Notes: generated by a model from the sequence alone, not told the origin. A DNA stretch of 64,000 nucleotides from Microvirga terricola (GCF_011777495.1 NZ_JAATJS010000002.1:434001-498000); one strand, 5' to 3'; shown: positions 51,865-62,582, counted from the first letter of the stretch. Numbers and translations: made by a program.

Positions 51865-54216
51865 TCAAATCACGAAGAAGTCTGCCAGGGTGATCTTCGC
51901 CTTGTTCGTGAAAACCGCGATATCGACGGCTTTGCCAGCTCCGCTTCCATCCGCGTCATATGACAGGACGCCGGTCTTGCGGTTGTAGATCAGGTAGTCG
52001 TTGGCGTCTTTGGGCGCGTCGTAGGCGAAGAACGCCTTGTTGAGCTTCACGGGCTTCTGCAACGTGCCCGCCTTGCCGAGCTTGGGGAAAAAGGCGTTGT
52101 CGAGATAGATCGAGTCCAGCCGCGGATCGAAATCCGCCACCTTATCGCGATTGGCGCTAATCGGCCGGGTATTGAACATCACGATGTCCTTCCCCGTCCC
52201 GGTGGCCATGTAATCCTGCCCGAGATCGCCTGCGAGCAGGTCATTTCCGGCTCCGCCGCTCAGGGTGTCGTTGCCCAATTCGCCGTAGAGAGTGTCGTTG
52301 CCGGCGGTGCCGCGTAATTTCAGCGGTGTCTTTTCCAGGAGGTTGGTGACGGTGACCGTCACGTCCTGCACGTAGGTTCCGCCGTTCGAATCTTTGACCT
52401 CGATGTGCAGAGTATGAGAGCGAGCTTTCTCGTAATCGAGCGTCGAACCCAACTTCAGCCGGATGAGGTTGCCGTCGAGTTTGAAGAGCGGATGGCTCGC
52501 GTCGCCCCCCGCGCCGTCGATGAGGCGATAGGTAAAGGTATCGCCTTTGTCGACATCAACTGCCGAAAGGGTGCCCGCGACGGCGCTTGCCTTGGCGTCT
52601 TCGCGGATGGAGCCTTTCAAGGCGATGGCGGTGGGGGCCGCGTTCAGAAGGAAGTGTTGGAAGAAGAAGCCGCCGCCTTCGCCGGTGGAATCGTCATAGG
52701 GGTCTTCCTGGCCGGCTACCTCGCCGTTGCCCATCCAAGTGACATACCAGGAACCGTCCGGCGAAGCGGTGGCTGTCGGCGAGATCTGATCTCCGGTGAC
52801 CGATGTCGCAACGCGCGTCTCGCCGCCGATCCGATTGAAGTTGGCGTCGAAAATCTGCTGGAAGATGCCCTTAGTGTCCTCTTGCCCCGACACGGTGCTT
52901 TTGCCGGCCCAGACAGCGACGAACTGGCCGCCAGGCAATTCGGTCAGGGAGAGGTTTTCCACGACTCCGTCCTTGGAGGTGTTGATGCGCGTCTCGCCGC
53001 CGACCTTCGCGCCTTGGGCATTGAAGCGCTGGAAAAAATAGCCGCCGTCGGCATCGTCCTGGCCGGCCACCGTTCCCTTGCCTCTCCAGACCAGCACCAG
53101 GCCGCCATCCTTCAAACTCAGGATCTGCGTTCGGATTTGTTCGCCTTCCGTCGATTCGGTGGCCGGCATCTTGCCGCCGACCTTGGCGCCGTTGGCGTCA
53201 TAGACTTGATAGTAAAGGTCCCGCGGGTCGAGGACTAAACCTTCGTGCCAGAAGGTCATCCATTTGCCGTCGGCCAGCGCATAAGCGCGCGGAGAAAGCG
53301 AGGAAGACGCGGTATCGACGGGAAGTTTGATTTCCCCGCCGCGCTTCGTCCCATTGGCGTCGAAAACTTGCTGAAAGGCTTCCGTGGTGGCGCCGGCTGA
53401 TGCCCTGTAGGTGATGACGAAACCGCCATTGGAGAGTTGGGTATAGCCGCTGAAAGATTCGAACCGGCCGGTCACGAAGGTGTTGACGAGAATCTCCCCG
53501 CCGATCGGCGTCCAGTCCTCATCGAAGAGTTGCAGGAACAAGCCCGTGTCGTCTGCCTGCCCCGGCTGCGTGCCTGAGCCCCGCCACATGACGGCGAAGC
53601 CGTTGCCCAGCTGAGTGAGCGTGAAGGGGAGCTGATCGCCATCAGTCGATGTATTGACGCGGGTCTCGCCCCCGACTTTGGTGCCGTCCGCATGAAAGCG
53701 CTGATAGAAAATCCCGCTCGTGTCTTCCTGGCCCGGCTGCGTGCTTTGGCCATGCCAGGTCAGCACAAAGTCACCGCCGGGGAGGGTGGTGCTCTGCACC
53801 GAGCTCCCGACACCATCCGCGGTGTTGACTTGTACCTCACCGCCGACCCGCCCGTTGGCGTCGAAGATCTGCAGGAAATTGTTCGACAGTCCACTGACCG
53901 GATCGGTTGAGGTCCAGGTCGTGGCCCATTTGCCGTCGGACAGGTCAAAGGTTACGCCATCCCAGAATTCCTCACCCGTCGACGTCGTATTGACGCGAAT
54001 TTCGCCGCCGATTTTGTTCCCGCTCGGACCGAAGACCTGCTGGAAGACGCCGAAATCATCCTCTTGTCCAAGCTGTGTGCCGTTGCCGGTCCAGGTGGCT
54101 ACCACTCGCCCATCGGCCAGAACGGTGACTTCGCTGAAGAGGGGCGCGAATTGCGCTCCCTCCTTTGTGGTATTGATGCGGGTTTCAGTGCCAAGGCGGA
54201 CGAGGTTGTAGGGCAT
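51865..54216 (-). CDS. RTX-type repeat protein with nine propeller-like repeats and a cadherin-like domain
   Basis: 783-residue predicted secreted protein without an N-terminal signal peptide. Residues 11-522 hold nine repeats of about 57 residues, each with GGE(T/I)RVNT-type and GQED..G.FFQ.F motifs and a central W, consistent with a beta-propeller. A cadherin-like domain follows (about 525-628), then RTX calcium nonapeptides (about 637-672: GTAGNDTLYG, GNDTLSGGAGND). The C-terminal region ends ITLADFFVI, resembling the serralysin-type secretion domain. Export by a type I system is expected, but none is encoded nearby. GGGAGG precedes ATG 54216. Confidence 0.85.
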   Translation of the reverse strand: MPYNLVRLGTETRINTTKEGAQFAPLFSEVTVLADGRVVATWTGNGTQLGQEDDFGVFQQVFGPSGNKIGGEIRVNTTSTGEEFWDGVTFDLSDGKWATTWTSTDPVSGLSNNFLQIFDANGRVGGEVQVNTADGVGSSVQSTTLPGGDFVLTWHGQSTQPGQEDTSGIFYQRFHADGTKVGGETRVNTSTDGDQLPFTLTQLGNGFAVMWRGSGTQPGQADDTGLFLQLFDEDWTPIGGEILVNTFVTGRFESFSGYTQLSNGGFVITYRASAGATTEAFQQVFDANGTKRGGEIKLPVDTASSSLSPRAYALADGKWMTFWHEGLVLDPRDLYYQVYDANGAKVGGKMPATESTEGEQIRTQILSLKDGGLVLVWRGKGTVAGQDDADGGYFFQRFNAQGAKVGGETRINTSKDGVVENLSLTELPGGQFVAVWAGKSTVSGQEDTKGIFQQIFDANFNRIGGETRVATSVTGDQISPTATASPDGSWYVTWMGNGEVAGQEDPYDDSTGEGGGFFFQHFLLNAAPTAIALKGSIREDAKASAVAGTLSAVDVDKGDTFTYRLIDGAGGDASHPLFKLDGNLIRLKLGSTLDYEKARSHTLHIEVKDSNGGTYVQDVTVTVTNLLEKTPLKLRGTAGNDTLYGELGNDTLSGGAGNDLLAGDLGQDYMATGTGKDIVMFNTRPISANRDKVADFDPRLDSIYLDNAFFPKLGKAGTLQKPVKLNKAFFAYDAPKDANDYLIYNRKTGVLSYDADGSGAGKAVDIAVFTNKAKITLADFFVI
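52651..54186 (-). repeat. Nine tandem protein repeats in the RTX protein gene
   Basis: Nine units; GGE/GGK signatures occur at residues 70, 125, 182, 239, 293, 347, 407 and 464, with a first degenerate unit at 11. Spacing is 54-60 residues. Units 5-7 have diverged, losing the GQED element, while units 1, 3, 4, 8 and 9 keep it. Confidence 0.85.
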
Positions 54217-54356
54217 GACCGGACCTCCCGGGAGCGGCAGGTGCACGGAAAAAGCCGCTACGATCCGGTTAAGATATATAACCTAACGAGAGGCGACGGG
54301 AAGACGATAGACGGGAATGAGACCCGCCGGCGTCGACGTTCGGGCAATAAGCCAGA

Positions 54357-54393
54357 AATAAAAGAACCTGCCCATGTTCGCCACATGAGCAGG
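54357..54393 (-). terminator. Intrinsic terminator after greA
   Basis: On the minus strand CCTGCTCATGT - 5 nt - ACATGGGCAGG followed by TTCTTTTATT, 27 bp past the greA stop. Confidence 0.88.
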
Positions 54394-54419
54394 CCCGGAA
54401 GATTCGGTTCGTGAAGGCT

Positions 54420-54893
54420 TCAGCCGAAGCGGACGCCGACCACCTCGTAGGACTTTCCGCCGCCGGGGGTCGAGACTTCGACCGTGTCGCCGACCGTCTT
54501 GCCCATGAGGGCGCGAGCGATGGGGGAGGAAACCGACACGCGGCCCGAGCGCACATCCGCCTCCGGCTCGCCGACGATCTGGTAGGTCTTCTCTTCTTCC
54601 GTGTCCTCGTCCACGAGCTTCACGGTCGCGCCGAACTTGATCCGCTCGCCCGAAAGCTTTGAAATGTCGATGACTTCGGCCCGGGAGATCAGGCTCTCCA
54701 GCTCAAGGATGCGCCCCTCGTTCAGGGACTGGGCCTCCTTGGCGGCATGGTATTCGGCGTTTTCCGACAGGTCGCCGAGCGCGCGCGCTTCCGAGATCGC
54801 CTGGATGATCCGGGGGCGCTCAACCTGTTGGCGCTGCTTGAGTTCTTCCTCAAGCGTCGCGTAACCTTTGATCGTCAGCGGAACCTTGTCCAT
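54420..54893 (-). CDS. greA: Transcription elongation factor GreA
   Basis: 157-residue factor that stimulates RNA cleavage by backtracked RNA polymerase. N-terminal coiled coil ([45 protein letters not shown]) with the acidic tip residues D/E present, and a C-terminal FKBP-like domain with [16 protein letters not shown]. Follows carB on the same strand after 105 bp. Confidence 0.96.
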   Translation of the reverse strand: MDKVPLTIKGYATLEEELKQRQQVERPRIIQAISEARALGDLSENAEYHAAKEAQSLNEGRILELESLISRAEVIDISKLSGERIKFGATVKLVDEDTEEEKTYQIVGEPEADVRSGRVSVSSPIARALMGKTVGDTVEVSTPGGGKSYEVVGVRFG

Positions 54894-54998
54894 CGTTCGT
54901 CTCGTTCAAAAAGAGGTACGAGGCCGCCGTTGCCGACGCCCTCGCTCATCAACGAATACTTTCTCAGAAAGCTTCGCGGTTCGATGTGGCCGTGTGCC

Positions 54999-57900
54999 TC
55001 AGGCAAAATATTCCTGAAGCGCCCGGACCTCGAGATCGCCGCCGAGATAGGCTTTGATGCCTTCGGCTGCAGCGATCGCCCCTGCAAGAGTGGTGTAGTA
55101 GGGTATCTTATGCAAGAGGGCGGCCTGCCGAAGGCTGCGGGAATCTGACAGAGCCCCTGCGCCTTCGGTGGTATTGAAGACCAGTTGAATATCCCCGTTC
55201 TTGATGGCGTCCACCACGTGCGGACGGCCTTCCAGCACCTTGTTGATCCGGGTCGCCTTGACGCCGTTTTCCTCAAGATACTTCTGGGTACCTCCGGTTG
55301 CAACGATCTGGAACCCAATTTCCTGGAGCATCCGGACGGTCGGCAGAATGCGTTCCTTGTCCGAATCGCGCACCGAAACAAAGACCGTTCCGGTCTTGGG
55401 AACCTGGCTGCCCGCGCCGAGCTGGCTCTTGGCGAAAGCGACCCCGAAGCCACGATCCAGACCGATGACCTCGCCGGTCGAGCGCATTTCCGGGCCCAAC
55501 AGCACGTCCACGCCGGGGAAGCGGGCGAAGGGGAAGACCGCTTCCTTGACGCCGATATGCGGCAGCTCCTTCGGGGTCAGGGCGAACTTGGCGAGGCTCT
55601 CGCCCGCCATGACGCGGGCCGCGATCTTCGCCACCGGCTCGCCGATGACCTTCGCGACGAACGGCACCGTGCGCGAGGCGCGGGGGTTGACCTCAAGGAC
55701 GTAAATCTCGCCGTCCTTGATGGCGTATTGCACGTTCATCAGGCCGCCGACCTCGAGCGCGAGGGCCAGCGCCTTGGTCTGGCGCTCCAGCTCCGCAATG
55801 ATCTGGGGGGAGAGTGAGCGGGGCGGCAGGGAGCAGGCGGAATCGCCCGAATGGATGCCTGCCTCCTCGATGTGCTCCATGATGCCGGCGATGAACACGT
55901 CCTTGCCGTCGCACAGGCAGTCCACATCCACCTCGATGGCGTCCGACAGGTAGCGGTCGAACAGCAGCGGGTTCTTGCCCAGCACCGTGTTGATCTGGCC
56001 GGTCTTGTCGTTCGGATAGCGCGCCTTGATGTCGGATGGGATTAGGCTCGGCAGGGTACCGAGCAGATAGTCTTCGAACTGCGCCTCATCGCGGATGATC
56101 GCCATCGCGCGGCCGCCGAGCACGTAGGACGGGCGCACCACGAAGGGCAGGCCAAGATCGGCAGCGATCAGGCGGCTCTGTTCCACTGAATAGGCGATGC
56201 CGTTCTTCGGCTGCTTGAGGTGCAGCTTGTCGAGCAGGCGCTTGAACCGGTCCCGGTCCTCCGCGAGGTCGATGGCGTCCGGCGAGGTGCCGAGAATGCG
56301 CACACCCGCCTCTTCGAGCGCGTGGGCGAGTTTCAGAGGGGTCTGCCCGCCGAACTGCACGATCACGCCGTGCAGCGTGCCGTTCGAGCGCTCGGTCTCG
56401 ATGATTTCGAGCACGTCTTCCTGGGTCAGCGGCTCGAAATAGAGGCGATCCGAGGTGTCGTAGTCGGTTGAGACCGTCTCCGGGTTGCAGTTGACCATGA
56501 TGGTCTCATAGCCCGCGTCTTTCAGCGCGAAGCAGGCATGGCAGCAGCAATAGTCGAACTCGATGCCTTGGCCGATGCGGTTCGGGCCGCCGCCGAGAAT
56601 GATGACCTTCTTCTTATCCGAGGGACGCGCCTCGTCCGCCGGCTGCCCGGCGAAGGGGGCGGCGTAGGTCGAGTACATATAGGCAGTGGGAGAGGCGAAC
56701 TCCGCCGCGCAGGTGTCGATGCGCTTGAAGACCGGGCGCACGGAGAGCGAGCGGCGCAGAGTGCAGACTTCCGCTTCGGTCTTGCCGGAGAGCACCGCAA
56801 GGCGCGCATCCGAGAAGCCCATGCTTTTAAGCTGGCGGAACGCACCCGCCGTCTGAGGCAGACCGTGGGCCTTCACCTTGGCTTCAAGATCCACGATGGC
56901 CTGGAGCTGCTCCAGGAACCAGCGGTCGATCTTGCAGCACTCATAGACCTCGTCGTGGCTGATGCCGAGGCGCAGCGCCTGCGCGACCTTCAAGAGCCGG
57001 TCCGGTGTCGGGGTGCCCAGCGCCGCCTTGATAGCGTTCCGATCATCACCCTTGCCGAGACCCTCGATCTCGATCTCGTCGAGGCCGGTGAGGCCGGTTT
57101 CGAGCGAGCGCAGGGCTTTCTGAAGAGATTCCGGCAGGGTCCGGCCGATGGACATGGCCTCGCCGACCGACTTCATGGCGGTGGTCAGCGTCGGCTCGGC
57201 GCCGGGGAACTTTTCAAAGGCGAAGCGTGGAATCTTCGTGACCACGTAGTCGATGGTCGGTTCAAACGAGGCCGGCGTCGCGCCGCCGGTGATGTCGTTG
57301 GCGATCTCGTCGAGCGTGTAGCCGACCGCGAGCTTCGCCGCGACTTTCGCGATGGGGAAGCCGGTCGCCTTCGAGGCCAGCGCCGAGGAGCGCGAGACGC
57401 GCGGGTTCATCTCGATCACGATCATGCGGCCGTTCTCGGGGTTGACCGCGAACTGCACATTCGAACCGCCCGTTTCGACGCCGATCTCGCGCAGCACCGC
57501 CAGCGAGGCGTCGCGCATGATCTGGTATTCCTTGTCGGTGAGCGTCAGCGCAGGCGCCACGGTGATCGAGTCGCCTGTGTGCACGCCCATCGGGTCGATG
57601 TTCTCGATGGAGCAGACGATGATGCAGTTATCCGCCTTATCGCGGACGACCTCCATCTCGTATTCCTTCCAGCCGAGAACGCTTTCTTCGATCAGCACCT
57701 CGTTGGTGGGGGAGGCGTCGAGACCGCGCTCGACGATGTCGAGAAACTCCTCGCGGTTATAGGCGATGCCGCCGCCCGTCCCGCCCATGGTGAAAGAGGG
57801 GCGGATGATGGCCGGCACGCCGACATCGGCGAGAGCCAGCAGAGCTTCGCCCATGGCGTGCTCCTGATACCGCTTGCGGCGGTCGTTCTCGGCAGAATCC

Positions 57901-58469
57901 CACTTGAGCTTGTAGCTTGCGATCATCCGTTTCTTGTCGCCGGGGTGGACGTCGAGCGCTTCGAGCCGCGCGAGTTCGGCGAGATAGGCATCGCGGTCGG
58001 CCTTTTTCAGCGCCGAAGCGTTGGCGAGGCGGGATTTTGGCGTGTCGAGGCCGATTTTGGTCATGGCTTCGCGGAAGAGCTGGCGGTCTTCAGCCTTGTC
58101 GATGGCCTCGGCGGTTGCGCCGATCATCTCGACGCCGAATTTCTCCAAAACGCCCATCTTCTTGAGCGACAGGGCGCAGTTCAGCGCCGTCTGACCGCCC
58201 ATGGTCGGGAGCAGCGCGTCTGGGCGCTCCTTCTCGATGATCTTAGCGACGATTTCGGGTGTGATCGGCTCGACGTAGGTGGCGTCTGCGAGATCCGGGT
58301 CCGTCATGATGGTCGCCGGATTCGAGTTCACCAGGATGATACGGTAGCCCTCTTCCTTCAGCGCCTTACAGGCCTGTGTTCCCGAGTAATCGAATTCGCA
58401 GGCTTGTCCGATGATGATCGGACCCGCGCCGACGATGAGAATGGAAGAGATGTCTGTCCGCTTCGGCAT
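54999..58469 (-). CDS. carB: Carbamoyl-phosphate synthase large subunit
   Basis: 1156-residue synthetase joining ammonia, bicarbonate and two ATP into carbamoyl phosphate for pyrimidine and arginine synthesis. Two homologous ATP-grasp halves are visible: the first starts [24 protein letters not shown] and the second [22 protein letters not shown]-terminal MGS-like allosteric domain follows ([33 protein letters not shown]). Longer than the 1073 of E. coli, as usual in Hyphomicrobiales. ATG 58469 chosen. Separated from carA by 4.3 kb. Confidence 0.97.
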   Translation of the reverse strand: MPKRTDISSILIVGAGPIIIGQACEFDYSGTQACKALKEEGYRIILVNSNPATIMTDPDLADATYVEPITPEIVAKIIEKERPDALLPTMGGQTALNCALSLKKMGVLEKFGVEMIGATAEAIDKAEDRQLFREAMTKIGLDTPKSRLANASALKKADRDAYLAELARLEALDVHPGDKKRMIASYKLKWDSAENDRRKRYQEHAMGEALLALADVGVPAIIRPSFTMGGTGGGIAYNREEFLDIVERGLDASPTNEVLIEESVLGWKEYEMEVVRDKADNCIIVCSIENIDPMGVHTGDSITVAPALTLTDKEYQIMRDASLAVLREIGVETGGSNVQFAVNPENGRMIVIEMNPRVSRSSALASKATGFPIAKVAAKLAVGYTLDEIANDITGGATPASFEPTIDYVVTKIPRFAFEKFPGAEPTLTTAMKSVGEAMSIGRTLPESLQKALRSLETGLTGLDEIEIEGLGKGDDRNAIKAALGTPTPDRLLKVAQALRLGISHDEVYECCKIDRWFLEQLQAIVDLEAKVKAHGLPQTAGAFRQLKSMGFSDARLAVLSGKTEAEVCTLRRSLSVRPVFKRIDTCAAEFASPTAYMYSTYAAPFAGQPADEARPSDKKKVIILGGGPNRIGQGIEFDYCCCHACFALKDAGYETIMVNCNPETVSTDYDTSDRLYFEPLTQEDVLEIIETERSNGTLHGVIVQFGGQTPLKLAHALEEAGVRILGTSPDAIDLAEDRDRFKRLLDKLHLKQPKNGIAYSVEQSRLIAADLGLPFVVRPSYVLGGRAMAIIRDEAQFEDYLLGTLPSLIPSDIKARYPNDKTGQINTVLGKNPLLFDRYLSDAIEVDVDCLCDGKDVFIAGIMEHIEEAGIHSGDSACSLPPRSLSPQIIAELERQTKALALALEVGGLMNVQYAIKDGEIYVLEVNPRASRTVPFVAKVIGEPVAKIAARVMAGESLAKFALTPKELPHIGVKEAVFPFARFPGVDVLLGPEMRSTGEVIGLDRGFGVAFAKSQLGAGSQVPKTGTVFVSVRDSDKERILPTVRMLQEIGFQIVATGGTQKYLEENGVKATRINKVLEGRPHVVDAIKNGDIQLVFNTTEGAGALSDSRSLRQAALLHKIPYYTTLAGAIAAAEGIKAYLGGDLEVRALQEYFA

Positions 58470-58657
58470 ATGGCCACCCAGGCGTGTCCAGCCGCGCGGC
58501 CGCATGATGCGGCGCTTTCGAGCGCAGCTGGCGTGTGTTCTGATTGAAGGTTGAGAGAGGCTCTTACACGGCCTTCTCCTCTAAAGGAAGTGCCAAGGAG
58601 CCGCTTCCCGCCCATGAAATGCGTGACCGCGCCGCTCGAAGGCGCTAACGAGGGGAA

Positions 58658-59053
58658 GTGACGACATTTCCTTCCCTACTCCGCCTCTTCCGCCAGTTTC
58701 TCGCCTTTTTCGGCGTGGGGCTGGCTGCGGCCGTGGTGCATTACGGCCTGCTGATCGGCCTCGTCGAGGGCGCGGGCGCCGATCCCATTCCGGCAACGCT
58801 TGCCGGCTATGTGGCGGGCGGGGTGGCGTCCTACATCCTCAACCGACGGCACACCTACGGCAGCGATCGGCCGCACCGGGAGGCCACCTGGCGCTTCGCG
58901 CTGGTGGCGCTTGTCGGCTTCCTGCTCACCTGGCTTTTCATGCACCTTTTCGTCGACGCGCTCGGCGCGTCGTATCTTCCGGCGCAGGTCGTCACGACGG
59001 GAATCGTGATGCTGTGGAGCTTTTTGGCCCACAAGGCCTGGACCTTCGCTTGA
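58658..59053 (+). CDS. GtrA family membrane protein
   Basis: 131-residue membrane protein with four predicted helices and the GtrA pattern (FLAFFGVGLAAAVVHYGLLIGLVE, AGYVAGGVASYILNRRHTYGSDR, SFLAHKAWTF). GtrA proteins are thought to move lipid-linked sugars across the inner membrane, usually beside glycosyltransferases, but none is present here. The GTG start at 58658 is uncertain because AGGGGAA lies directly against it. Confidence 0.88.
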   Translation: MTTFPSLLRLFRQFLAFFGVGLAAAVVHYGLLIGLVEGAGADPIPATLAGYVAGGVASYILNRRHTYGSDRPHREATWRFALVALVGFLLTWLFMHLFVDALGASYLPAQVVTTGIVMLWSFLAHKAWTFA

Positions 59054-59220
59054 CCAGGCCAGCGAAGATGTTCTGAGCGCAGTCCAGATCTGCACGTGTG
59101 GGGCTGTCTGGTCTTTTTGTTGCGGTGCAATATAGACACCCGCTGAGACTAGAGGGCCTTCGTGACGATGCGCTGGGCCCATTCGACGCGACTAAGCAAC
59201 GACGATTCTCCGGGGATTCC

Positions 59221-60471
59221 ATGTCCGATCTTTCGATTGGCGAAAACGCCTTGGCGCGGGCCAGCGAGCCCCTTCGCCCTTCGCGACTTTCCGTGGCGCT
59301 TATCGAACTGGCCCTGGCGGTCGGCAGTTTCGGCATCGGGACTGGCGAATTCGCGATCATGGGCCTTTTGCCCAATGTGGCAGAGGAATTCCGTGTCACA
59401 ACGCCCCAAGCCGGATATGCGATTAGCGCCTATGCGCTCGGCGTGGTGGTTGGCGCACCGATCATCGCGGTGCTTGCGGCAAAATTGCCGCGCCGGACGT
59501 TGCTTCTGCTTCTCATGGCGATCTTCGCTGTCGGCAACATTGTCAGCTCGTTTGCGCCGACCTTCGACTCCTTCATCGCGGTGCGATTCCTCACTGGTCT
59601 GCCGCATGGCGCTTACTTTGGAGTCGCCGCGCTGGTCGCGGCTTCATTGGTCGATGTCGGCAAACGCACGCAGGCCGTGGCCCGTGTGATGACGGGGCTG
59701 ACGGTCGCGACGCTTCTCGGCACGCCCATCGCCACTTTCTTCGGACAAGCGATGACCTGGCGCATTGCCTTTGGGGCGGTGGGCTTTTTGGGCGCTCTAA
59801 CGGTTCTCCTGATCTGGATTTACCTGCCCAAGGATCGGGTGGCTGAAGGCGCGAGCCCGATGCGGGAGCTCGGCGCTTTCGCGCGCAAGCAAGTCTGGCT
59901 CACGCTCGGCATCGGCGCCATCGGGTTCGGTGGTCTCTTCTCCGTCTTTTCCTATATCGCCTCAACCGCGACGCAGGTGGCGCAGATGTCGGAAACGATG
60001 ATCCCGGTCATGATGGCCCTGTTCGGCTTGGGCATGATCGTCGGCAACCTTGTGGGCGCTTGGTTCGCAGACCGGTCGATGATGGGCACCATTGCGGGCA
60101 CGCTGATCGGTAGCGCCGTCGTAATGACGCTTTTCTACCTCACCGCCAGCAATCTCTATCTGCTCTCGATCTGCGCCTTCCTCGTCGGGTGCAGCGTTGC
60201 TCTCGGGCCGACTTTGCAGACGCGTTTGATGGATGTGGCCGCCGATGCGCAGACGCTGGCGGCGGCGCTGCACCACGCGGCCTTCAACCTAGCCAATGCG
60301 CTCGGCGCTTGGCTCGGTGGCCTCGCGATCTCGGCCGGCTTCGGCTTCGCGTCGACGGGATGGGTCGGCGCACTTCTGGCTCTTGGCGGGCTCGCGGTCT
60401 TCGGCGTGTCCCTGGCGAGCGAGCGGCAAGCCCGCAGGCCTGTCGGCGAGCAGTGCCGCTGCGCAGCGTAA
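59221..60471 (+). CDS. MFS transporter, DHA1 family
   Basis: 416-residue transporter with 12 predicted helices. The start IELALAVGSFGIGTGEFAIMGLLPNVAEEFRVTTPQAGYAISAYALGVVVGAP is the AraJ/NepI/PbuE-type DHA1 signature. Substrate unknown; relatives export sugars, purines or drugs. ATG 59221 chosen over longer frames. Convergent with the methyltransferase gene (10 bp gap). Confidence 0.92.
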   Translation: MSDLSIGENALARASEPLRPSRLSVALIELALAVGSFGIGTGEFAIMGLLPNVAEEFRVTTPQAGYAISAYALGVVVGAPIIAVLAAKLPRRTLLLLLMAIFAVGNIVSSFAPTFDSFIAVRFLTGLPHGAYFGVAALVAASLVDVGKRTQAVARVMTGLTVATLLGTPIATFFGQAMTWRIAFGAVGFLGALTVLLIWIYLPKDRVAEGASPMRELGAFARKQVWLTLGIGAIGFGGLFSVFSYIASTATQVAQMSETMIPVMMALFGLGMIVGNLVGAWFADRSMMGTIAGTLIGSAVVMTLFYLTASNLYLLSICAFLVGCSVALGPTLQTRLMDVAADAQTLAAALHHAAFNLANALGAWLGGLAISAGFGFASTGWVGALLALGGLAVFGVSLASERQARRPVGEQCRCAA

Positions 60472-60481
60472 AGCGGCGCGC

Positions 60482-61171
60482 CTAAACCGGTCGAGCGATA
60501 AAGGTCATCCGCGCCTGATTGTGCCCGAGATTACGCTCCCGGCGAGCGGCGGCGAAGCCGGCGTCGCGGAGGACATCGAGCATGTCGGTCTGGCTGTAAT
60601 GCGACAGGCCGATTTCTTCGCGGATCTTGCGGTAGTCGGACAAGGCGGTTCTGACGAGGCCGGCGAGCGCGGCTTTCAAAAAACCGCCCTTCCAGGCGAA
60701 GGAGAGCAGGGCTTGGGCGTCGACCAGCGGGCTCACATTCGGCGGGATCACGTCGGCGATGATCAGCCGCCCGTCTTCCTTGAGCTTGGCATGCCAGAGC
60801 TTCAGCACGCTGCGCAGCTCATCCAGCGAGAGGTATTGCAGCAGCGAGTTCACGACGATTAGGTCGAGCGACCCGTCGGGCACCGCGGGTAGATCCTCCG
60901 GCGAGAGGACGGTGATCTTGCCGTTCGCCCCGAACTTCTCCCGCAGCCGGTCGCGGACGAGGGGGGCTGCGTCGCACAGGTAGAGCGCGCCGCACTGCGC
61001 CGCGACCCGATCCGCAAACAGCGCCTCGCCGCAGCCGTAATCGAGCACCCTCGTCTCGGGGGAGATGATGAGATCGATGATGTCGTTGGCGATGAGCCGA
61101 TAATGCAGGAGCTTGTGCCGCTCGCCGGCATAGATCGGGGTATCTTGGTTCCAGTAGTCGCGCCAGTTCAT
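60482..61171 (-). CDS. Class I SAM-dependent methyltransferase
   Basis: 229-residue enzyme. SAM motif I TRVLDYGCGEALFADRVAA, an acidic second strand, and the motif DLIVVNSLLQYLSLDEL. The tail contains YSQTDMLDVLRDAGF, common in small-molecule methyltransferases. Target unknown. Same strand as the AraC gene, 119 bp downstream of it. Confidence 0.85.
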   Translation of the reverse strand: MNWRDYWNQDTPIYAGERHKLLHYRLIANDIIDLIISPETRVLDYGCGEALFADRVAAQCGALYLCDAAPLVRDRLREKFGANGKITVLSPEDLPAVPDGSLDLIVVNSLLQYLSLDELRSVLKLWHAKLKEDGRLIIADVIPPNVSPLVDAQALLSFAWKGGFLKAALAGLVRTALSDYRKIREEIGLSHYSQTDMLDVLRDAGFAAARRERNLGHNQARMTFIARPV

Positions 61172-61245
61172 GAAGGGCTGTCACCCGAAGAGTTGAGGTT
61201 CGCGGAGAACCTGCCCCAGAGCGCGACGGGATGAAAGCCCCCTGT

Positions 61246-61276
61246 GAACCGTCCCCGGATGGTCCGGGGGCGGTTC
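61246..61276. terminator. GC-rich hairpin between the methyltransferase and AraC-type genes
   Basis: 14-bp stem GAACCGTCCCCGGA / TCCGGGGGCGGTTC (one wobble pair) with a 3-nt loop, 15 bp past the AraC-type stop. No good T-run on the minus strand, so termination is uncertain. Confidence 0.45.
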
Positions 61277-61290
61277 GGGTGGTTTTCTCG

Positions 61291-62142
61291 TCAGCCTCTC
61301 AGCGGCAAGTTTACCTCGGTCAGCAATTCCGAGGGCGGGGTGTCGCGCGGATTGTTGAGATATTGCTCGAAGGCGGGTTGGTCGCTCGCCTCTTCGCCGC
61401 TGCCGGGAAGCCAGCCGCAGTAGAGCTGGCGATAGACCTCTTCCAGACCGGTATAGGGACCCTTGTGGACGATCGTCGCCACGCGGCCGGCAGGGATGTG
61501 GCGCAGGACGATCCCGTCATCAAGCGACATGGCGGGATCGACCTCAAGGCCCGCCTCCGAGCGAAGCTGCGCCTGCGGCACGCTCTCCGGGTCGTCGTAA
61601 TAGATGCCGATCATGCGGCGGGGGCGGTCGAAAAGGCCGCGGGTGGCCGCCCAGACTCCAAGCTTGTCGAAGGCCTTGCCGATCTCATGGTAATCGCCGC
61701 GGTGCGCGACCGTGGCGAGGTGAACGCCGTCGAATTGCCTGACTTTTACGGGGATCATGATGTCGTCTCCGGTTCCAAAGGGTTGAAACGGAGTGAACCG
61801 TGCCCGGAACGCGCCCGGCGGCTCGCCATGGCCTGAGCCGAAAGCCCGCGTGAAGGCTTCGACCGAACCATACCCGGCCCGACGGGCGATGCGCTCGATG
61901 GGATAGGCCGAGCGGGCCAACTCGCCCGCCGCCCGGTGCAGCCTCAGACGCCGGACCGTGTCCGCGACCGTCTCGCCGGCAATCGACCGATAGATGCGGT
62001 GGAAATGATAGGGCGAGAAGCACGCGATTTCCGCCAGCTTGTCGAGGGAAAGATCCTCGTCGAGATGGTCGGCGATGTAGGCCATGACCCGCTCGACGCG
62101 GTGGCCGTAATCAAAGCGTGTTTGGGGTTTTGTCTGCAGCAT
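61291..62142 (-). CDS. AraC-family regulator with GyrI-like effector domain
   Basis: 283-residue regulator. The N-terminal AraC-type double helix-turn-helix (about 15-115: LSLDKLAEIACFSPYHFHRIYRSIAGETVADTVRRLRLHRAA ... RRAGYGSVEAFTRAFG) is joined to a C-terminal GyrI-like small-molecule domain (about 128-283: RQFDGVHLATVAHRGDYHEIGKAFDKL). This is the Rob/SbmC-like layout, usually linked to response to toxic compounds. Targets unknown; the MFS gene nearby is a candidate. Confidence 0.9.
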   Translation of the reverse strand: MLQTKPQTRFDYGHRVERVMAYIADHLDEDLSLDKLAEIACFSPYHFHRIYRSIAGETVADTVRRLRLHRAAGELARSAYPIERIARRAGYGSVEAFTRAFGSGHGEPPGAFRARFTPFQPFGTGDDIMIPVKVRQFDGVHLATVAHRGDYHEIGKAFDKLGVWAATRGLFDRPRRMIGIYYDDPESVPQAQLRSEAGLEVDPAMSLDDGIVLRHIPAGRVATIVHKGPYTGLEEVYRQLYCGWLPGSGEEASDQPAFEQYLNNPRDTPPSELLTEVNLPLRG

Positions 62143-62207
62143 GGATCACTCCGAAGCCCGACGTTACGGGCTTCGATTTGATCACGGTTGCGGACTTTGC
62201 GCGAGTT

Positions 62208-62582
62208 TTAAGACCCGATCAGCAGGGCGGCGACCGCCCGGTCGATGGAGAGATAGAACAGGGCGAAGGCCACGGCGCCCGCGATGCCAAACTCGATCGT
62301 CTGGTTCTTCAGCATCTTGATGTGACGCAGGATCTCGCGGCCCGAGAAGGACATGATCCACGCCACGCTCAGCACGAGCGGAAAGGCGAACAGGAACGAC
62401 CAGGTGCTTTCCGGCTGGCCGACGTAAGAGGGGTCGATCAGCGGGCGAATGTTACGCACCCAGGGAGCGTAGCTCGCGGCATAGAGGGCGGTGAGCCAGG
62501 AGAGGGTGACCGCGACGCCGAGATGGAACGTGAACAGTTGGTGCAAACGGCCGAACTGGCCTGCGCTCTTGTCGGCTGTCAT
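62208..62582 (-). CDS. Small conserved membrane protein
   Basis: 124-residue protein with three predicted helices (LGVAVTLSWLTALYAASYAPWV, WSFLFAFPLVLSVAWIMSF, IEFGIAGAVAFALFYLSIDRAVAALLI). No family recognised. ATG 62582 with a GGGGG site upstream; the open frame extends to 62693 but that part is unlikely. A perfect CtrA box lies 44 bp upstream, suggesting cell-cycle control. Confidence 0.68.
   Translation of the reverse strand: MTADKSAGQFGRLHQLFTFHLGVAVTLSWLTALYAASYAPWVRNIRPLIDPSYVGQPESTWSFLFAFPLVLSVAWIMSFSGREILRHIKMLKNQTIEFGIAGAVAFALFYLSIDRAVAALLIGS

Noticed and set aside
56538-58547. 669-codon open frame opposite carB
   Set aside because: Antisense shadow; composition is Arg/Asp/His-rich and repetitive, with no ribosome site or domain, and carB fully explains the region.
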